Source: Pseudomonas hydrolytica
Lineage (GTDB): Bacteria; Pseudomonadota; Gammaproteobacteria; Pseudomonadales; Pseudomonadaceae
Direction: 5' to 3'
Length of the DNA stretch: 64,000 bases
Assembly (NCBI RefSeq): GCF_021495345.1
Contig: NZ_CP099397.1
Location: 930,001-994,000, forward strand
Shown here: positions 48,743-59,311 of the stretch, in pieces
Layout: every line of letters starts with the position of its first letter
Numbering within the stretch: the stretch's first letter is position 1
Program-made: the position numbers and the translations under genes
The notes under the pieces: model-generated
Told to the model about the DNA's origin: nothing
What the model saw: only the letters and a program-made list of their open reading frames with translations
Database searches by the model: none

Positions 48743-49729
48743 GTGGCGCACAAGGAGCAGGTCATTAAGCCGCTCTTCGCCAAAGGTCCCTCGCTGGGCA
48801 TCCGCCTGCTGGTATTCGCCGTGCTCTCGGCGGTGCTGATGGTGGTCGACGCGCGTTTCGAGGCGCTCAAGCCACTGCGCAGCCAGATGGGCCTGGTGCT
48901 GACGCCCTTCTACTGGCTGGCCGACCTGCCGGTACGCGCCTGGGACGGTGCTACCCAGCAGATCTCCTCGCGCAGCGAGCTGATGGCCGAGAACGAGAAG
49001 CTCAAGGCCGAGGCTCTGCTGCTGCAGCGCCGTCTGCAGAAACTGGCCGCGCTCACCGAGCAGAACGTGCGCCTGCGCGAACTGCTCAACTCCGCCGCGC
49101 TGGTGGACGAAGAGGTGCTGGTCGGCGAGCTGATCGGCGTCGATCCCAACCCCTATACCCACCGCATTCTGATCGACAAGGGCGAGAAGGACGGCGTGTT
49201 CCTCGGCCAGCCGGTGCTCGATGCCCGGGGCCTGATGGGCCAAGTGGTGGAGATCATGCCCTACACCTCGCGCGTGCTGCTGCTCACCGATAACACCCAC
49301 AGCATCCCGGTGCAGGTCAATCGCAACGGCCTGCGCGCCATCGCGGTCGGTACCGGCAACCCCGAGCGCCTCGAATTGCGTCACGTCGCCGATACCGCCG
49401 ACATCAAGGAAGGCGATCTGCTGGTCAGCTCCGGCATGGGCCAGCGCTTCCCGGCCGGCTACCCGGTGGCCACGGTCAAGGAAGTGATCCACGATTCGGG
49501 CCAGCCCTTCGCCATCGTCCGCGCTGTGCCCACCGCCGCGCTCAACCGCAGCCGTTACCTGCTTCTGGTGTTCTCCGATCAGCGTACCCCGGAGCAGCGT
49601 GCCAACGATTCGGCCGAGGCCCAGGAAGCGGCTGATCGCGAAGCCGAGCGGGCGCGCGAGCAGGGCGAGCAGAAACCTGCCGAGGGCGATGCGCCGGTGA
49701 CCCCTGCTGCCGCCCAGGAGACGAACTGA
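48743..49729 (+). CDS. mreC: rod shape-determining protein MreC
   Basis: About 321-328 residues: short cytoplasmic N-terminus, one membrane helix (LGIRLLVFAVLSAVLMVVDA), a coiled coil (about residues 75-115) and the paired beta-barrel MreC domain (LIGVDPNPYTHRILIDKGEKD, VSSGMGQRFPAGYPVATV), with an acidic, Glu/Ala-rich tail. MreC scaffolds the elongasome in the periplasm. Start: the given coordinate is the GTG at 48743, but it has no ribosome site. A strong AAGGAG at 48752-48757 lies 6 bases before ATT at 48764, giving the family-typical IKPLFAKGPSLG start; an AUU start is quite possible. Confidence 0.95.
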   Translation: MAHKEQVIKPLFAKGPSLGIRLLVFAVLSAVLMVVDARFEALKPLRSQMGLVLTPFYWLADLPVRAWDGATQQISSRSELMAENEKLKAEALLLQRRLQKLAALTEQNVRLRELLNSAALVDEEVLVGELIGVDPNPYTHRILIDKGEKDGVFLGQPVLDARGLMGQVVEIMPYTSRVLLLTDNTHSIPVQVNRNGLRAIAVGTGNPERLELRHVADTADIKEGDLLVSSGMGQRFPAGYPVATVKEVIHDSGQPFAIVRAVPTAALNRSRYLLLVFSDQRTPEQRANDSAEAQEAADREAERAREQGEQKPAEGDAPVTPAAAQETN

Positions 49730-50217
49730 TGGTCGGTGTTCAATCGCGCAACGGCTGGGTGATCTGGCTCAGCCTGGCGCTTGGATTGTTGCTCAGTGTT
49801 TCACCGCTGCCCGAGTTCATGCAGATCGGCCGCCCACTGTGGGTCGCGCTGATCCTCACCTATTGGGTGCTGGCGTTGCCGCATCGCGTCGGCATGACCA
49901 CGGCCTGGTTGCTGGGGCTGGCACAGGACGTGTTGTTCGGTACCCTGCTGGGGCAGAACGCGCTGATCCTGACCCTGATCACCTTTCTGGTGCTGAGCCT
50001 GCATCAGCGTCTGCGCATGTTCCCACTGTGGCAGCAGAGCGTGGTGCTGATGGTGGTGTTCGGTCTGGCCCAGCTGGTGCAGCTGTGGCTCAACGCCCTG
50101 ACCGGCAGTCGTCCGCCGACCCTGGCCTTCGTCCTGCCGGCACTGGTCAGCGCACTGCTCTGGCCCTGGATCTGCGGCATCCTGCGCGGCCTGCACCTGC
50201 GCCTCAACGTCAACTGA
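49729..50217 (+). CDS. mreD: rod shape-determining protein MreD
   Basis: 162 residues, five to six transmembrane helices, with the family features [41 protein letters not shown] and [17 protein letters not shown]. It is an integral-membrane partner of MreC in the elongation complex. It overlaps the mreC stop by one base (TGATG), which implies coupled translation. Confidence 0.96.
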   Translation: MVGVQSRNGWVIWLSLALGLLLSVSPLPEFMQIGRPLWVALILTYWVLALPHRVGMTTAWLLGLAQDVLFGTLLGQNALILTLITFLVLSLHQRLRMFPLWQQSVVLMVVFGLAQLVQLWLNALTGSRPPTLAFVLPALVSALLWPWICGILRGLHLRLNVN

Positions 50218-50266
50218 GCGCGGCCCGCCGCACGGCTGGTCGCGGTTCGCCAAGGGAGATACCCGT

Positions 50267-50863
50267 ATGGCCGAGCTGTTCCTGGCCTCCGCCTCGCCCC
50301 GCCGGCGCGAGCTGCTGGCACAGATTGCCGTGCCCTGCGTCACGCAAATCGCCTCGATAGATGAAAACCCGTTGCCAGATGAGCCTGCCACGGCCTATGT
50401 AGAGCGTCTGGCGCGGGAAAAGGTACGTGCCGGACTGACCGCCCTGGGCGGCCGCGCCAATGCCGTGGTGCTGGGCGCCGACACCGCCGTGGTGCTGGAT
50501 GGACGCATTCTGGGCAAGCCCCAGGATTTCGCCGATTTTCAGCGCATGCTGCGCGCCCTGGCCGGACGTACCCATCAGGTGCTGACGGCCGTAGCCCTCG
50601 TCAGCGGCGATCGCGAAGCGGCGCGTGTGGTGGCCAGCGACGTCACCTTCCGCGCCCTGAGCGAGGCGGAGATCGAGGCCTACTGGGCCAGCGGCGAACC
50701 CTGCGACAAGGCAGGCGGATATGGTATTCAGGGACTGGCGGCGGTGTTCGTCAGTCGTATCGAGGGCAGTTATTCGGCGGTGGTCGGTCTGCCCTTGTGC
50801 GAAACGGCGCAACTGCTGGCGGATTTCGGCATCCCCTGCTGGCAGATGCCGACGCAAGGCTAG
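50267..50863 (+). CDS. maf: Maf-family nucleoside triphosphate pyrophosphatase (YhdE-like)
   Basis: 198 residues. Maf/HAM1-like fold with [17 protein letters not shown] at the start, the catalytic [16 protein letters not shown] and [17 protein letters not shown]. It hydrolyses dTTP, UTP and modified nucleotides to monophosphates and pyrophosphate, and may influence septum formation. The position between mreD and rng marks it as the YhdE rather than the YceF type. It starts 49 bases after mreD and is probably in the same transcript. Confidence 0.94.
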   Translation: MAELFLASASPRRRELLAQIAVPCVTQIASIDENPLPDEPATAYVERLAREKVRAGLTALGGRANAVVLGADTAVVLDGRILGKPQDFADFQRMLRALAGRTHQVLTAVALVSGDREAARVVASDVTFRALSEAEIEAYWASGEPCDKAGGYGIQGLAAVFVSRIEGSYSAVVGLPLCETAQLLADFGIPCWQMPTQG

Positions 50864-50963
50864 GTGCAGGCGCGACGTTCAGGATGGAATCGCCCATGAA
50901 TTCGCGCCTGCAGAAACAATCGGCGTCACGTCGAACCGACAACGAATCCAGCGGGACGGATGC

Positions 50964-52421
50964 ATGAGCGAAGAGATTCTGATCAATATCACGCCGATGG
51001 AGTCGCGCGTGGCGGTGGTGGAAAACGGCGTGCTGCAGGAAGTGCACGTCGAGCGCACGCAGAAGCGCGGCATCGTCGGCAATATCTACAAGGGCAAGGT
51101 GGTGCGGGTGCTGCCCGGCATGCAGGCGGCGTTCGTCGACATTGGCCTGGAACGTGCGGCCTTCATCCATGCCTCGGAGATCTCCACCCGTGAAGGCGCT
51201 GCCGTCGAACCGATCAGCGCCCTGGTGCACGAAGGGCAGAGTCTGGTGGTGCAGGTCACCAAGGACCCCATCGGCAGCAAGGGCGCGCGCCTGACCACCC
51301 AGCTGTCGATTCCCTCGCGTTACCTGGTGTACATGCCGCGCACCAGCCATGTCGGTATCTCGCTGAAGATCGAGGAAGAAGCCGAGCGCGATCGGCTCAA
51401 GCAGGTGGTGGCCGACTGCGTCGCCGCCGAGGGCATCGAGGAGGCTGGTGGCTTCATCCTGCGCACCGCGGCGGAAGGGGCCGGCGCCGACGAGATTCTC
51501 ATCGACATCCGTTACCTGCGCCGCCTGTGGGACCAGATCGCCGCTCAGATCCAGAACGCCAAGGCCCCCTCGGTGATCTACGAGGACCTGTCCCTTGCGC
51601 TGCGCACCCTGCGCGACCTGGTCAGCCCGCGCACCGAGAAGATCCGTGTCGACTCGCGCGAGACCTTTCAAAAGATCACCCAGTTCGTCGCCGAGCTGAT
51701 GCCGGAAATCGCCGACCGCCTGGAACACTACCCCGGCGAGCGGCCGATCTTCGACCTGTACGGCGTAGAAGACGAAATCCAGCGCGCGCTGGAGCGCAAG
51801 GTACCGCTGAAATCCGGTGGCTACCTGGTGGTCGATCCGGCCGAGGCGATGAGCACCATCGACGTCAACACCGGCGCCTTCGTCGGTCACCGCACGCTGG
51901 AAGAGACCATCTTCAAGACCAATCTGGAGGCGGCCACCGCCATTGCCCGTCAGCTGCGCCTGCGCAACCTGGGCGGCATCATCATCATCGACTTCATCGA
52001 CATGGAGGACGAGGAGCACCAGCGCCAGGTACTGCGCACCCTGGAGAAGCAGCTGGAGCGCGACCACGCCAAGACCAACATCATCGGCATCACCGAGCTG
52101 GGCCTGGTGCAGATGACCCGCAAGCGCACCCGCGAGAGCCTCGAGCAGATCCTCTGCGAGCCGTGCAGCGCCTGCCAGGGCCGCGGCAAGCTGAAGACGC
52201 CGGAAACCATCTGCTACGAGATCTTCCGCGAGATCCTGCGCGAGGCTCGTGCTTACCAGGCGGAGGGTTATCGGGTGCTGGCCAACCAGAAGGTGGTCGA
52301 CCGCCTGCTCGATGAGGAGTCGGGCAACGTCGCCGATCTGGAGGCCTTCATCGGCCGCACCATCAAGTTTCAGGTGGAAACCATGTACTCCCAGGAACAG
52401 TACGATGTGGTGCTGCTCTGA
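50964..52421 (+). CDS. rng: ribonuclease G
   Basis: 485 residues. It matures the 16S rRNA 5-prime end and degrades some mRNAs. The S1 domain (GNIYKGKVVRVLPGMQAAFVDIG) is followed by the RNase E/G catalytic core, with the metal site TIDVNTGAFVG and IIIIDFIDMEDEEHQ, and the zinc-link motif CEPCSACQGRGKLKT. The C-terminal degradosome scaffold of RNase E is absent, as expected for RNase G. The ATG at 50964 begins MSEEILINITPMESRV, the usual start; the longer frame to 50721 overlaps maf. Confidence 0.97.
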   Translation: MSEEILINITPMESRVAVVENGVLQEVHVERTQKRGIVGNIYKGKVVRVLPGMQAAFVDIGLERAAFIHASEISTREGAAVEPISALVHEGQSLVVQVTKDPIGSKGARLTTQLSIPSRYLVYMPRTSHVGISLKIEEEAERDRLKQVVADCVAAEGIEEAGGFILRTAAEGAGADEILIDIRYLRRLWDQIAAQIQNAKAPSVIYEDLSLALRTLRDLVSPRTEKIRVDSRETFQKITQFVAELMPEIADRLEHYPGERPIFDLYGVEDEIQRALERKVPLKSGGYLVVDPAEAMSTIDVNTGAFVGHRTLEETIFKTNLEAATAIARQLRLRNLGGIIIIDFIDMEDEEHQRQVLRTLEKQLERDHAKTNIIGITELGLVQMTRKRTRESLEQILCEPCSACQGRGKLKTPETICYEIFREILREARAYQAEGYRVLANQKVVDRLLDEESGNVADLEAFIGRTIKFQVETMYSQEQYDVVLL

Positions 52422-52438
52422 GCACGGGAAGCCCTGAG

Positions 52439-55400
52439 GTGGGTGGTCTGGGGCGTCTGTTTCTGCAGCTGCTGCGCTGGGGGCTCGGTCTGTGCGCCGC
52501 GCTGCTGGTGCTGGCGGCGCTGTATGTCAGCCTGGGTCGCGAGCTGGTGCCGCTGGTGGCCGAGTACCGCCTGGAGGCGGAGGACCACGCTAGCGAGGCG
52601 CTGGGCGTACCGGTGCGCATCGGTCGGCTGGAGGGGCGCTGGCAGGGCTTCGCGCCGGTGCTGGTGGCTCACGATGTGCAGATCGGTGCGCAGGATCTGG
52701 GGCTCGGCCTGGATCGCGTGCAGCTGCTGCCGGATATGCTCGGCAGCCTGCTGGCGCGGCAACCGCGCATCGCTCATCTGCAGTTCGATGGCCTGCAGCT
52801 GAACCTGCAGGAAGACGCCGAGGGTGCCTGGCACCTGCAAGGCTGGCCACAGCGTGACGGCCCCGACGCGGATGTCCAGCAGGTGCTGGAACAGTTGCGG
52901 ATAGTGCGGCGCATCAGCCTGTTCGACAGCCGTATCGTCCTGCAGCCGCGCGACCAGGAGCCGCTGCTGCTCAGCTACGTCAACCTCAGCCTGGGTTATG
53001 GCCGCAACAGCCAGCGCCTGGATGGTCGCCTGCTGCTGCCCGATGGTCAGCCGCTGGCCTTGCGCCTGCGCACGCGGATGCAGCCGCAGAGCTGGCGCGA
53101 GGCCGAAGCCGAGCTGTACCTGAGCCTGCCGCAGAGCGACTGGGCGGCCTGGCTGCCGCAGCGCCTGACCGGCGACTGGCACCTTGAGCGCCTGCAGGCC
53201 GGCGGCGAACTCTGGCTCAAGGCGCGCGGGCTGGCCCTGCAGCAGGGTGCCCTGCGCCTGCATGCACCGCAGGTGGTCGGCGCGCATGGCGAGCAGGAGC
53301 CGATCACCCTGGACGACCTGGCCTTCAATGCCTACTTCCGTCAGGAGGCAGGCGGGGTGCACGCGCAGCTCGATTCGTTGGCCATGACCCATGGCGAGCA
53401 GCGCATTGGCGAAGTGCATCTGAACCTGGCGCAGCACGGCGCCGGCAGTGCAGAAGAGCGCTGGGCGCTGAGCGCCGACCGCCTCGATCTGGCGGCCTGG
53501 GCGCCCCTGGTGCACGCCCTGGCGCCCCTGCCGGAGGCCGCCGAGCAGGCGCTGGTCGGCCTGGCGCCGCAGGGCAGCGTCAGCAATCTGCTGCTGGACT
53601 ACTTCCCGCAAGCAGAAGGCGCCGAGCGTCTGCGCTTCGCCGCCAACCTCGAGCGCGTGGGCATCGCCGCCTACCACGGCGCGCCGGCGGCAGAGAACGT
53701 CAGCGGCAGTGCGTCGGGCAATCTGTTCCAGGGCGAGTTGCGCCTGAACAGCGAAAACTTCGCCCTGCATCTGGATCAGCTGTTCCCCGAGCCCTGGCGC
53801 TACCGTCATGCCCAGGCGCGCCTGAGCTGGGCGTGGAACGACGACGGCCTGACCCTGGCCAGCCCTTACATGCGCCTGGATGGCGAGGAAGGGCAGATCG
53901 CCGGAGACATGCTGATTCGCCTGCGTCGCGATCCCGATGCCGAGGACTACATGGACCTGCGCGTCGGTCTGCGTGACGGCGATGCGGCCTACACCGAGAA
54001 GTATCTGCCGAGCCGTTCACCGGGAATGAGCGCCGAGCTGGACAAGTGGCTGAAGACTGCCATTCGCTCTGGCCGGGTGGAGGAAGGCTACTTCCAGTAT
54101 CAGGGATCGCTGAACAAGGGCGCTTCGCTGGGGGCGCGCAGCCTCAGCCTGTTCTTCCAGGTCAAGGATGCCGAACTGGCCTTCCAGCCGGACTGGCCGT
54201 CTCTGCGCGAAGGCAACGGCGAGGTGCTGATCGAGGACGACGCGGTACGCGTGCGCCTGCAGAGCGGGCGTCTGCTGGACAGCCGGGTCAGCGAGGTGAC
54301 CGCCAACATTCCCCTGCTGCATGACGGCAAGCCGCCGCGCCTGAAGCTCGACGGCAAGGTGCAGAGCAGCCTGGGCGATGCCATCAAGCTGCTGCGCGAA
54401 GCCCCCATCGGTACCGCCGAGATCGTTGCCGGCTGGCAGGGTGAAGGGCCATTGAGCGGACGCCTGCAGCTGGATGTCCCTTTGCAGAAAGGGCCTAAGC
54501 CGGGCGTGATAGTGGACTTCGCCACCGAGGGCGCCAGCCTCAAGCTGAGCAACCCGGATCTGCAATTGAGCCAGGTGCAGGGCGCGTTTCGCTTCGACAG
54601 CGCGTCGGGGCTCAGTGCTCCGGACGTGCGGGCGCAGGTGTTCGGGCGTCAGGTGCGCGGCAAGGTCAGCGCCGAAGGCTCGCGCGGCCAGGCGCGCACG
54701 CTCTTCGATCTGCGCGGCCAGGTGCAGGTGGAAACGCTCAGTCAGTGGCTGGGTGGTCCGCAGAAGCTTCCGGTCGGCGGGCTGCTGCCCTATCGCCTGC
54801 GGCTGACCCTCGACGGAGACGACAGTCAGCTGCGTGTCGACTCGAATCTGCGCGGCGTGGCCATCGATCTGCCCGCGCCCTTCGGCAAGACGGCCGAGCA
54901 GGAGCGCCATGCCGAGTGGCGCATGACCCTGAGCGGACGCGAGCGGCGCTACTGGGCCGACTACGAGGGGGTGGCCAGTCTCAATCTGGCGGCGCCGGCA
55001 GGGGCTCTGGCCGACGGACGCGGTGAACTTGTAGTGGGCGGCGAGCCGGCTCGGCTGCCCACTGCGCAGGGGCTGGGGGTGCGTGGCACGCTGGCGGAGC
55101 TGGATCTCGATGCCTGGAAGCAGCTGTCCGTGGATCACCCGGTAAAGGTGGACGACGACAGCCAGCGTCTGTTCCGTGGGGGGCAGCTGAATATCGGGCG
55201 TTTCCGCGGGTTTGGTCAGGAGGTCGAGCAGCTGCGCATCGGCCTGACGCGACAGGGGCAGGCCTGGGAACTGCAGCTCGACAGCGAGCTGGCGGCCGGG
55301 CGGGTGCTGCGCGCCGATGCCGAGGGTGTGCCTATCCGCATCGATCTGCAGCATGTCAGGCTGCCGGCACCCGATCCTGAGGCTGCGAAGGCCGGCGATG

Positions 55401-56260
55401 CGCCCGATCCGCTGGCGGACGTCGACCCCCGGCAGATTCCGGCGCTGGACATCCGTATCGAGCGCGTGCAGCGCGGCGACAAGGTGCTGGGTGCCTGGTC
55501 GCTGAAGGTGCGCCCGGAAGAACAGGGGGTGCGCTTCGACGAACTCGATCTCGACCTGCAGGGGCTGAAGATCGGCGGCAGCGCAGGCTGGCGCGGCGCG
55601 CCGGGCGCCACGCGCAGCTGGTACAAGGGGCGCATGCAGGGCGGGGACCTGGGCAAGGTACTGCTGGCCTGGGACTTCGCCCCCAGCGCCACCAGCGAAA
55701 GTTTTCGTGTCGACATCGACGGCAGCTGGCCGGGCTCGCTGGCCTGGTTCTCGCTCAAGCGTTTTTCCGGCACCTTCGAACCCTCCCTGCGCAAGGGACA
55801 GTTCGTCGAAGTGCAGGGCTCGGCGCAGGCATTGCGGGTATTCGGCCTGCTCAACTTCGACTCCATCGGCCGCCGCCTGCGCCTGGACTTCTCGGACCTG
55901 CTCGGCAAGGGCCTGAGCTATGACCGGGTCAAGGGCAACCTGCAGGCCAACGACGGTCTGTTCGTTACCCGCGAACCGATCACCCTGACCGGGCCGTCTA
56001 GCAACCTCGAACTCAAGGGCAACCTGGACATGCGCAACGAGCGTATCGACGCCAAGCTGCTGGTGACCCTGCCGGTGACCAACAACCTGCCGCTGGCCGC
56101 GCTGATCGTCGGGGCGCCGGCCGTCGGCGGTGCGCTGTTCGTGGTCGACAAGCTGCTGGGAGACAGGGTCGCGCGCTTCGCCAGCGTGCAGTACGACGTC
56201 AAGGGGCCACTGCAGGATCCGGAAATCAGCTTCGACAAGCCGTTCGAAAAACCGCAATGA
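52439..56260 (+). CDS. yhdP: YhdP-family AsmA-like inner-membrane/periplasmic bridge protein
   Basis: 1273 residues. An N-terminal membrane anchor (FLQLLRWGLGLCAALLVLAA) is followed by a very long, beta-rich periplasmic region (DUF3971/AsmA-like, TIGR02099). YhdP and its relatives are proposed to form hydrophobic grooves carrying phospholipids from the inner to the outer membrane. The C-terminal AsmA-like segment (LTGPSSNLELKGNLDMRNERIDAKLLVTLPV, seen as two adjoining pieces) is intact. It starts with GTG, 17 bases after rng. Full length and apparently undamaged. Confidence 0.93.
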   Translation: MGGLGRLFLQLLRWGLGLCAALLVLAALYVSLGRELVPLVAEYRLEAEDHASEALGVPVRIGRLEGRWQGFAPVLVAHDVQIGAQDLGLGLDRVQLLPDMLGSLLARQPRIAHLQFDGLQLNLQEDAEGAWHLQGWPQRDGPDADVQQVLEQLRIVRRISLFDSRIVLQPRDQEPLLLSYVNLSLGYGRNSQRLDGRLLLPDGQPLALRLRTRMQPQSWREAEAELYLSLPQSDWAAWLPQRLTGDWHLERLQAGGELWLKARGLALQQGALRLHAPQVVGAHGEQEPITLDDLAFNAYFRQEAGGVHAQLDSLAMTHGEQRIGEVHLNLAQHGAGSAEERWALSADRLDLAAWAPLVHALAPLPEAAEQALVGLAPQGSVSNLLLDYFPQAEGAERLRFAANLERVGIAAYHGAPAAENVSGSASGNLFQGELRLNSENFALHLDQLFPEPWRYRHAQARLSWAWNDDGLTLASPYMRLDGEEGQIAGDMLIRLRRDPDAEDYMDLRVGLRDGDAAYTEKYLPSRSPGMSAELDKWLKTAIRSGRVEEGYFQYQGSLNKGASLGARSLSLFFQVKDAELAFQPDWPSLREGNGEVLIEDDAVRVRLQSGRLLDSRVSEVTANIPLLHDGKPPRLKLDGKVQSSLGDAIKLLREAPIGTAEIVAGWQGEGPLSGRLQLDVPLQKGPKPGVIVDFATEGASLKLSNPDLQLSQVQGAFRFDSASGLSAPDVRAQVFGRQVRGKVSAEGSRGQARTLFDLRGQVQVETLSQWLGGPQKLPVGGLLPYRLRLTLDGDDSQLRVDSNLRGVAIDLPAPFGKTAEQERHAEWRMTLSGRERRYWADYEGVASLNLAAPAGALADGRGELVVGGEPARLPTAQGLGVRGTLAELDLDAWKQLSVDHPVKVDDDSQRLFRGGQLNIGRFRGFGQEVEQLRIGLTRQGQAWELQLDSELAAGRVLRADAEGVPIRIDLQHVRLPAPDPEAAKAGDAPDPLADVDPRQIPALDIRIERVQRGDKVLGAWSLKVRPEEQGVRFDELDLDLQGLKIGGSAGWRGAPGATRSWYKGRMQGGDLGKVLLAWDFAPSATSESFRVDIDGSWPGSLAWFSLKRFSGTFEPSLRKGQFVEVQGSAQALRVFGLLNFDSIGRRLRLDFSDLLGKGLSYDRVKGNLQANDGLFVTREPITLTGPSSNLELKGNLDMRNERIDAKLLVTLPVTNNLPLAALIVGAPAVGGALFVVDKLLGDRVARFASVQYDVKGPLQDPEISFDKPFEKPQ

Positions 56261-56297
56261 GCGGACGGCTTGGCGTACTCTGTGGCAATCAGAACCG

Positions 56298-57158
56298 ATG
56301 AGTAGCCCCATGAATCTCGCTGTGATCCAGATGGTCAGCCAGGACGACGTGCAATCCAATCTGCGCCTGGCCCGGCGCATGCTCGAGCGTGCGGCCCAGG
56401 GCGGTGCGCGCCTGGTTGTGCTGCCGGAGAACTTCGCCGCCATGGGCCGCCGGGATCTCACTGCCATCGGCCATGCCGAAGCCGCTGGTGAAGGGCCGAT
56501 CCTGCCCTGGTTGAAACAGGCCGCCCGCGACCTCAGCTTATGGATAGTGGCCGGCACCTTGCCGCTGCCGCCGGATGACGAACCGCAAGGCAGGCCGCAT
56601 GCCTGCTCGCTGCTGATCGACGAGCAGGGCGAGCGCGTGGCGCGCTACGACAAGCTGCACCTGTTCGACGTCGACGTGACCGATAACCGCGGCCGCTACC
56701 GCGAGTCGGACGATTTCGTTCATGGCCAGCGCCTGGTGGTGGCCGACACGCCGGTTGGGCGCCTGGGCCTGACGGTGTGCTACGACCTGCGCTTTCCCGA
56801 GCTGTTCGGCGCACTGCGTGAGGCTGGCGCCGAGCTGATCAGCGTGCCGGCGGCCTTCACCGCCGTGACCGGGGCCGCCCACTGGCAGGTGCTGACCCGG
56901 GCCCGAGCCATCGAGACCCAGTGCTACATATTGGCAGCGGGGCAGGGCGGCGAGCATCCGGGGCAGCGTCTGACCTTCGGCCATTCGGCGATCATCGATC
57001 CCTGGGGAACGGTGCTGGTGGAGCAGGATCAGGGCGAGGGCGCCCTGCTGGCCGCCCGCGATGCCGCCGAGCAGGCGGCTATCCGCCAACGCATGCCGGT
57101 GCAGCAGCACCGCCGATTTTTCTTGTCGGACGTGCCGCGTCCGATCGTTGTGGAGTGA
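56298..57158 (+). CDS. nitrilase-superfamily carbon-nitrogen hydrolase (NitI/Nit2-like)
   Basis: 286 residues. The Glu-Lys-Cys catalytic triad is visible: VVLPENF (Glu44), [12 protein letters not shown] (Lys) and [13 protein letters not shown] (Cys). The pattern fits the Nit branch, many of which remove deaminated glutathione as a metabolite-repair step. Start: ATG 56298 (MSSPMNLAV) is given; ATG 56310 (MNLAVIQM) is equally likely because neither has a strong ribosome site. It lies between yhdP and tldD, with 2 bases to the latter. Confidence 0.9.
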   Translation: MSSPMNLAVIQMVSQDDVQSNLRLARRMLERAAQGGARLVVLPENFAAMGRRDLTAIGHAEAAGEGPILPWLKQAARDLSLWIVAGTLPLPPDDEPQGRPHACSLLIDEQGERVARYDKLHLFDVDVTDNRGRYRESDDFVHGQRLVVADTPVGRLGLTVCYDLRFPELFGALREAGAELISVPAAFTAVTGAAHWQVLTRARAIETQCYILAAGQGGEHPGQRLTFGHSAIIDPWGTVLVEQDQGEGALLAARDAAEQAAIRQRMPVQQHRRFFLSDVPRPIVVE

Positions 57159-57160
57159 CC

Positions 57161-58603
57161 ATGAATACGATGTTGCAATCCGTCAGCGAGCACCTGCTCG
57201 CCCCCGGCGAGCTGACGCTCGACAGCCTCAGCAGCGTGCTGGGCGAAGTCGCAGGGCCAGGCATCGATGCCGCCGATCTGTACTTCCAGAGCCAGATTTC
57301 GGAAACCTGGGTGCTTGAGGACGGCATCGTCAAGGAAGGCAGTTTCAACCTCGATCAGGGGGTTGGCGTGCGTGCCCAGTCCGGTGAGAAGACCGGTTTC
57401 GCCTACAGCAATGCGATCAGCCTCGATGCGCTGAGCCAGGCGGCGCGCGCCGCCCGCTCCATCTCCCGCGCCGGCCAGCAGGGCCGCGTGCAGGCCTTCG
57501 CCAGCCCTCAGGTGACCCAGCTGTATGCCGAAGGCAACCCGCTGGATGTGCTGGAGCGTGCCGAGAAGGTCGAGCTGCTCAAGCGGATCGACCGCGCCAC
57601 GCGCGCGCTGGACCCGCGCATCAAGCAGGTCACGGTGAGCCTGGCCGGGGTCTGGGACCGCATCCTGGTGGCCGCTCATGACGGCAGCCTGAGCGCCGAC
57701 ATCCGTCCGCTGGTGCGCTTCAACGTCAGCGTCATCGTCGAGCAGAACGGTCGTCGCGAGCGCGGCGGCCACGGCGGTGGCGGGCGTACCGACTACCGTT
57801 ACTTCCTCGAAGAGGATCGCGCCATGGGCTACGCCCGCGAGGCCCTGCGCCAGGCGCTGGTCAACCTGGAGGCGATCCCCGCGCCGGCCGGCACGCTGCC
57901 GGTGGTGATGGGCGCCGGCTGGTCCGGCGTGCTGCTGCACGAAGCGGTCGGCCACGGCCTGGAGGGCGATTTCAACCGCAAGGGCAGCTCGGCCTACAGC
58001 GGCCAGGTCGGCCAGAAGGTCGCTTCCAGCCTGTGCACCATCGTCGACGACGGCACCCTAGCCGGGCGACGTGGCTCGCTCAGCGTCGATGACGAGGGCA
58101 CCCCGACCCAGTGCACCACGCTGATCGAAAACGGCGTGCTCAAGGGCTACATGCAGGACAAGCTCAACGCCCGCCTGATGGGCGTTGCCGCCACCGGCAA
58201 CGGTCGCCGCGAATCCTACGCGCACCTGCCGATGCCGCGCATGACCAACACCTACATGCTGGCCGGCGAGAGCGACCCGGAGGAGATCATCCGTTCGGTG
58301 AAGAAGGGCATCTACTGCGCCAACCTGGGCGGCGGTCAGGTGGACATCACCAGCGGCAAGTTCGTCTTCTCCACCAGCGAGGCCTACCTGATCGAGGACG
58401 GCAGGATCACCGCGCCGGTAAAAGGCGCCACCCTGATCGGCAACGGTCCGGAGGCCATGAGCCGCGTGTCCATGGTCGGCAACGACCTGGCCCTGGACAG
58501 CGGTGTGGGTACCTGTGGCAAGGACGGCCAGTCGGTGCCGGTGGGTGTCGGTCAGCCGACGCTGAAGATCGATGCGATCACGGTCGGTGGAACCGGCGCG
58601 TAG
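57161..58603 (+). CDS. tldD: metalloprotease TldD
   Basis: 480 residues. The zinc motif [11 protein letters not shown] (HExxxH type) is present, with [11 protein letters not shown] preceding and [14 protein letters not shown] later. TldD forms a heterodimer with TldE/PmbA and threads and cleaves unfolded or modified peptides; it is known for processing microcin B17 and CcdA. It follows the nitrilase by 2 bases. Its partner pmbA lies just downstream beyond the opposite-strand darP. Confidence 0.96.
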   Translation: MNTMLQSVSEHLLAPGELTLDSLSSVLGEVAGPGIDAADLYFQSQISETWVLEDGIVKEGSFNLDQGVGVRAQSGEKTGFAYSNAISLDALSQAARAARSISRAGQQGRVQAFASPQVTQLYAEGNPLDVLERAEKVELLKRIDRATRALDPRIKQVTVSLAGVWDRILVAAHDGSLSADIRPLVRFNVSVIVEQNGRRERGGHGGGGRTDYRYFLEEDRAMGYAREALRQALVNLEAIPAPAGTLPVVMGAGWSGVLLHEAVGHGLEGDFNRKGSSAYSGQVGQKVASSLCTIVDDGTLAGRRGSLSVDDEGTPTQCTTLIENGVLKGYMQDKLNARLMGVAATGNGRRESYAHLPMPRMTNTYMLAGESDPEEIIRSVKKGIYCANLGGGQVDITSGKFVFSTSEAYLIEDGRITAPVKGATLIGNGPEAMSRVSMVGNDLALDSGVGTCGKDGQSVPVGVGQPTLKIDAITVGGTGA

Positions 58604-58676
58604 ATCCTGGGATGCACGCGCACCTGGGTGAGCGGAGCGGGGCGTGCCCGACGGGCGCCGGACATGCCCTGGGGAG

Positions 58677-59195
58677 TCAGCGCAGACCGCGTTGTATCTC
58701 GTCCAGCTCGCGGATGTACTTGAACACCTTGCGCGCAGCGGCCGGTGGCTTGTTGTGCGCAGCCTCGTGCTGGGCATGACGGATCAGCCCGCGCAGGTGC
58801 TGGCGGTCGGCGTCGGGGTAGAGCTCGACGAAACCTTCCAGCGCGCTGTCGCCCTCGCCGATCAGGCGGTCGCGCCAGCGTTCCAGGGCGTGGAAGCGCT
58901 CGTTGTATTCACGGGTGGAACTGTCCACCTGGTCGATCAGGGCGAGGATCGCCTCGATATCCTGTTCACGCATCAGCTTGCCGATGAACTGGATATGACG
59001 CTTGCGCGCGGCATTGGCGGTGTGTTTCGGCGCTTCGGCCAGGGCACGGCGCAGGGCATCGGTCAGCGGCAGCTTGGCCAGCAGATCCGCCTTGAGCGTG
59101 GTCAGGCGCTCGCCGAGATCCTGCAGGGCATGCAGTTCGCGTTTGACCTGGGATTTGCTCTTCTCCAGGGAGAAGTCGTCGTAGGAATCAGACAT
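58677..59195 (-). CDS. darP: ribosome-associated protein DarP (YjgA, DUF615)
   Basis: 172 residues, highly charged and helical, with [19 protein letters not shown] near the start and [19 protein letters not shown] in the middle, both DUF615 hallmarks. DarP helps late assembly of the 50S ribosomal subunit. It lies on the opposite strand between tldD and pmbA, the same arrangement as PA4472-PA4474 as recalled. Confidence 0.95.
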   Translation of the reverse strand: MSDSYDDFSLEKSKSQVKRELHALQDLGERLTTLKADLLAKLPLTDALRRALAEAPKHTANAARKRHIQFIGKLMREQDIEAILALIDQVDSSTREYNERFHALERWRDRLIGEGDSALEGFVELYPDADRQHLRGLIRHAQHEAAHNKPPAAARKVFKYIRELDEIQRGLR

Positions 59196-59311
59196 GGGGT
59201 GGGTCCAGAGGGAAACGCCGCCATGATAGCAGCAACCGTGACTGGCGGCCTGTGGGCGGGCAGTCGAGAGCGGGCCACTGGCGCCCGCGATACATGGATC
59301 AGGAGTGGGTT

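Noticed and set aside
48743..48763. GTG as the certain mreC start
   Set aside because: It precedes the ribosome site; kept only as the nearest conventional start, with ATT 48764 preferred on the sequence.
54017..56557. 846-residue open frame on the minus strand
   Set aside because: Shadow of yhdP and the start of the nitrilase gene; no domain recognised.
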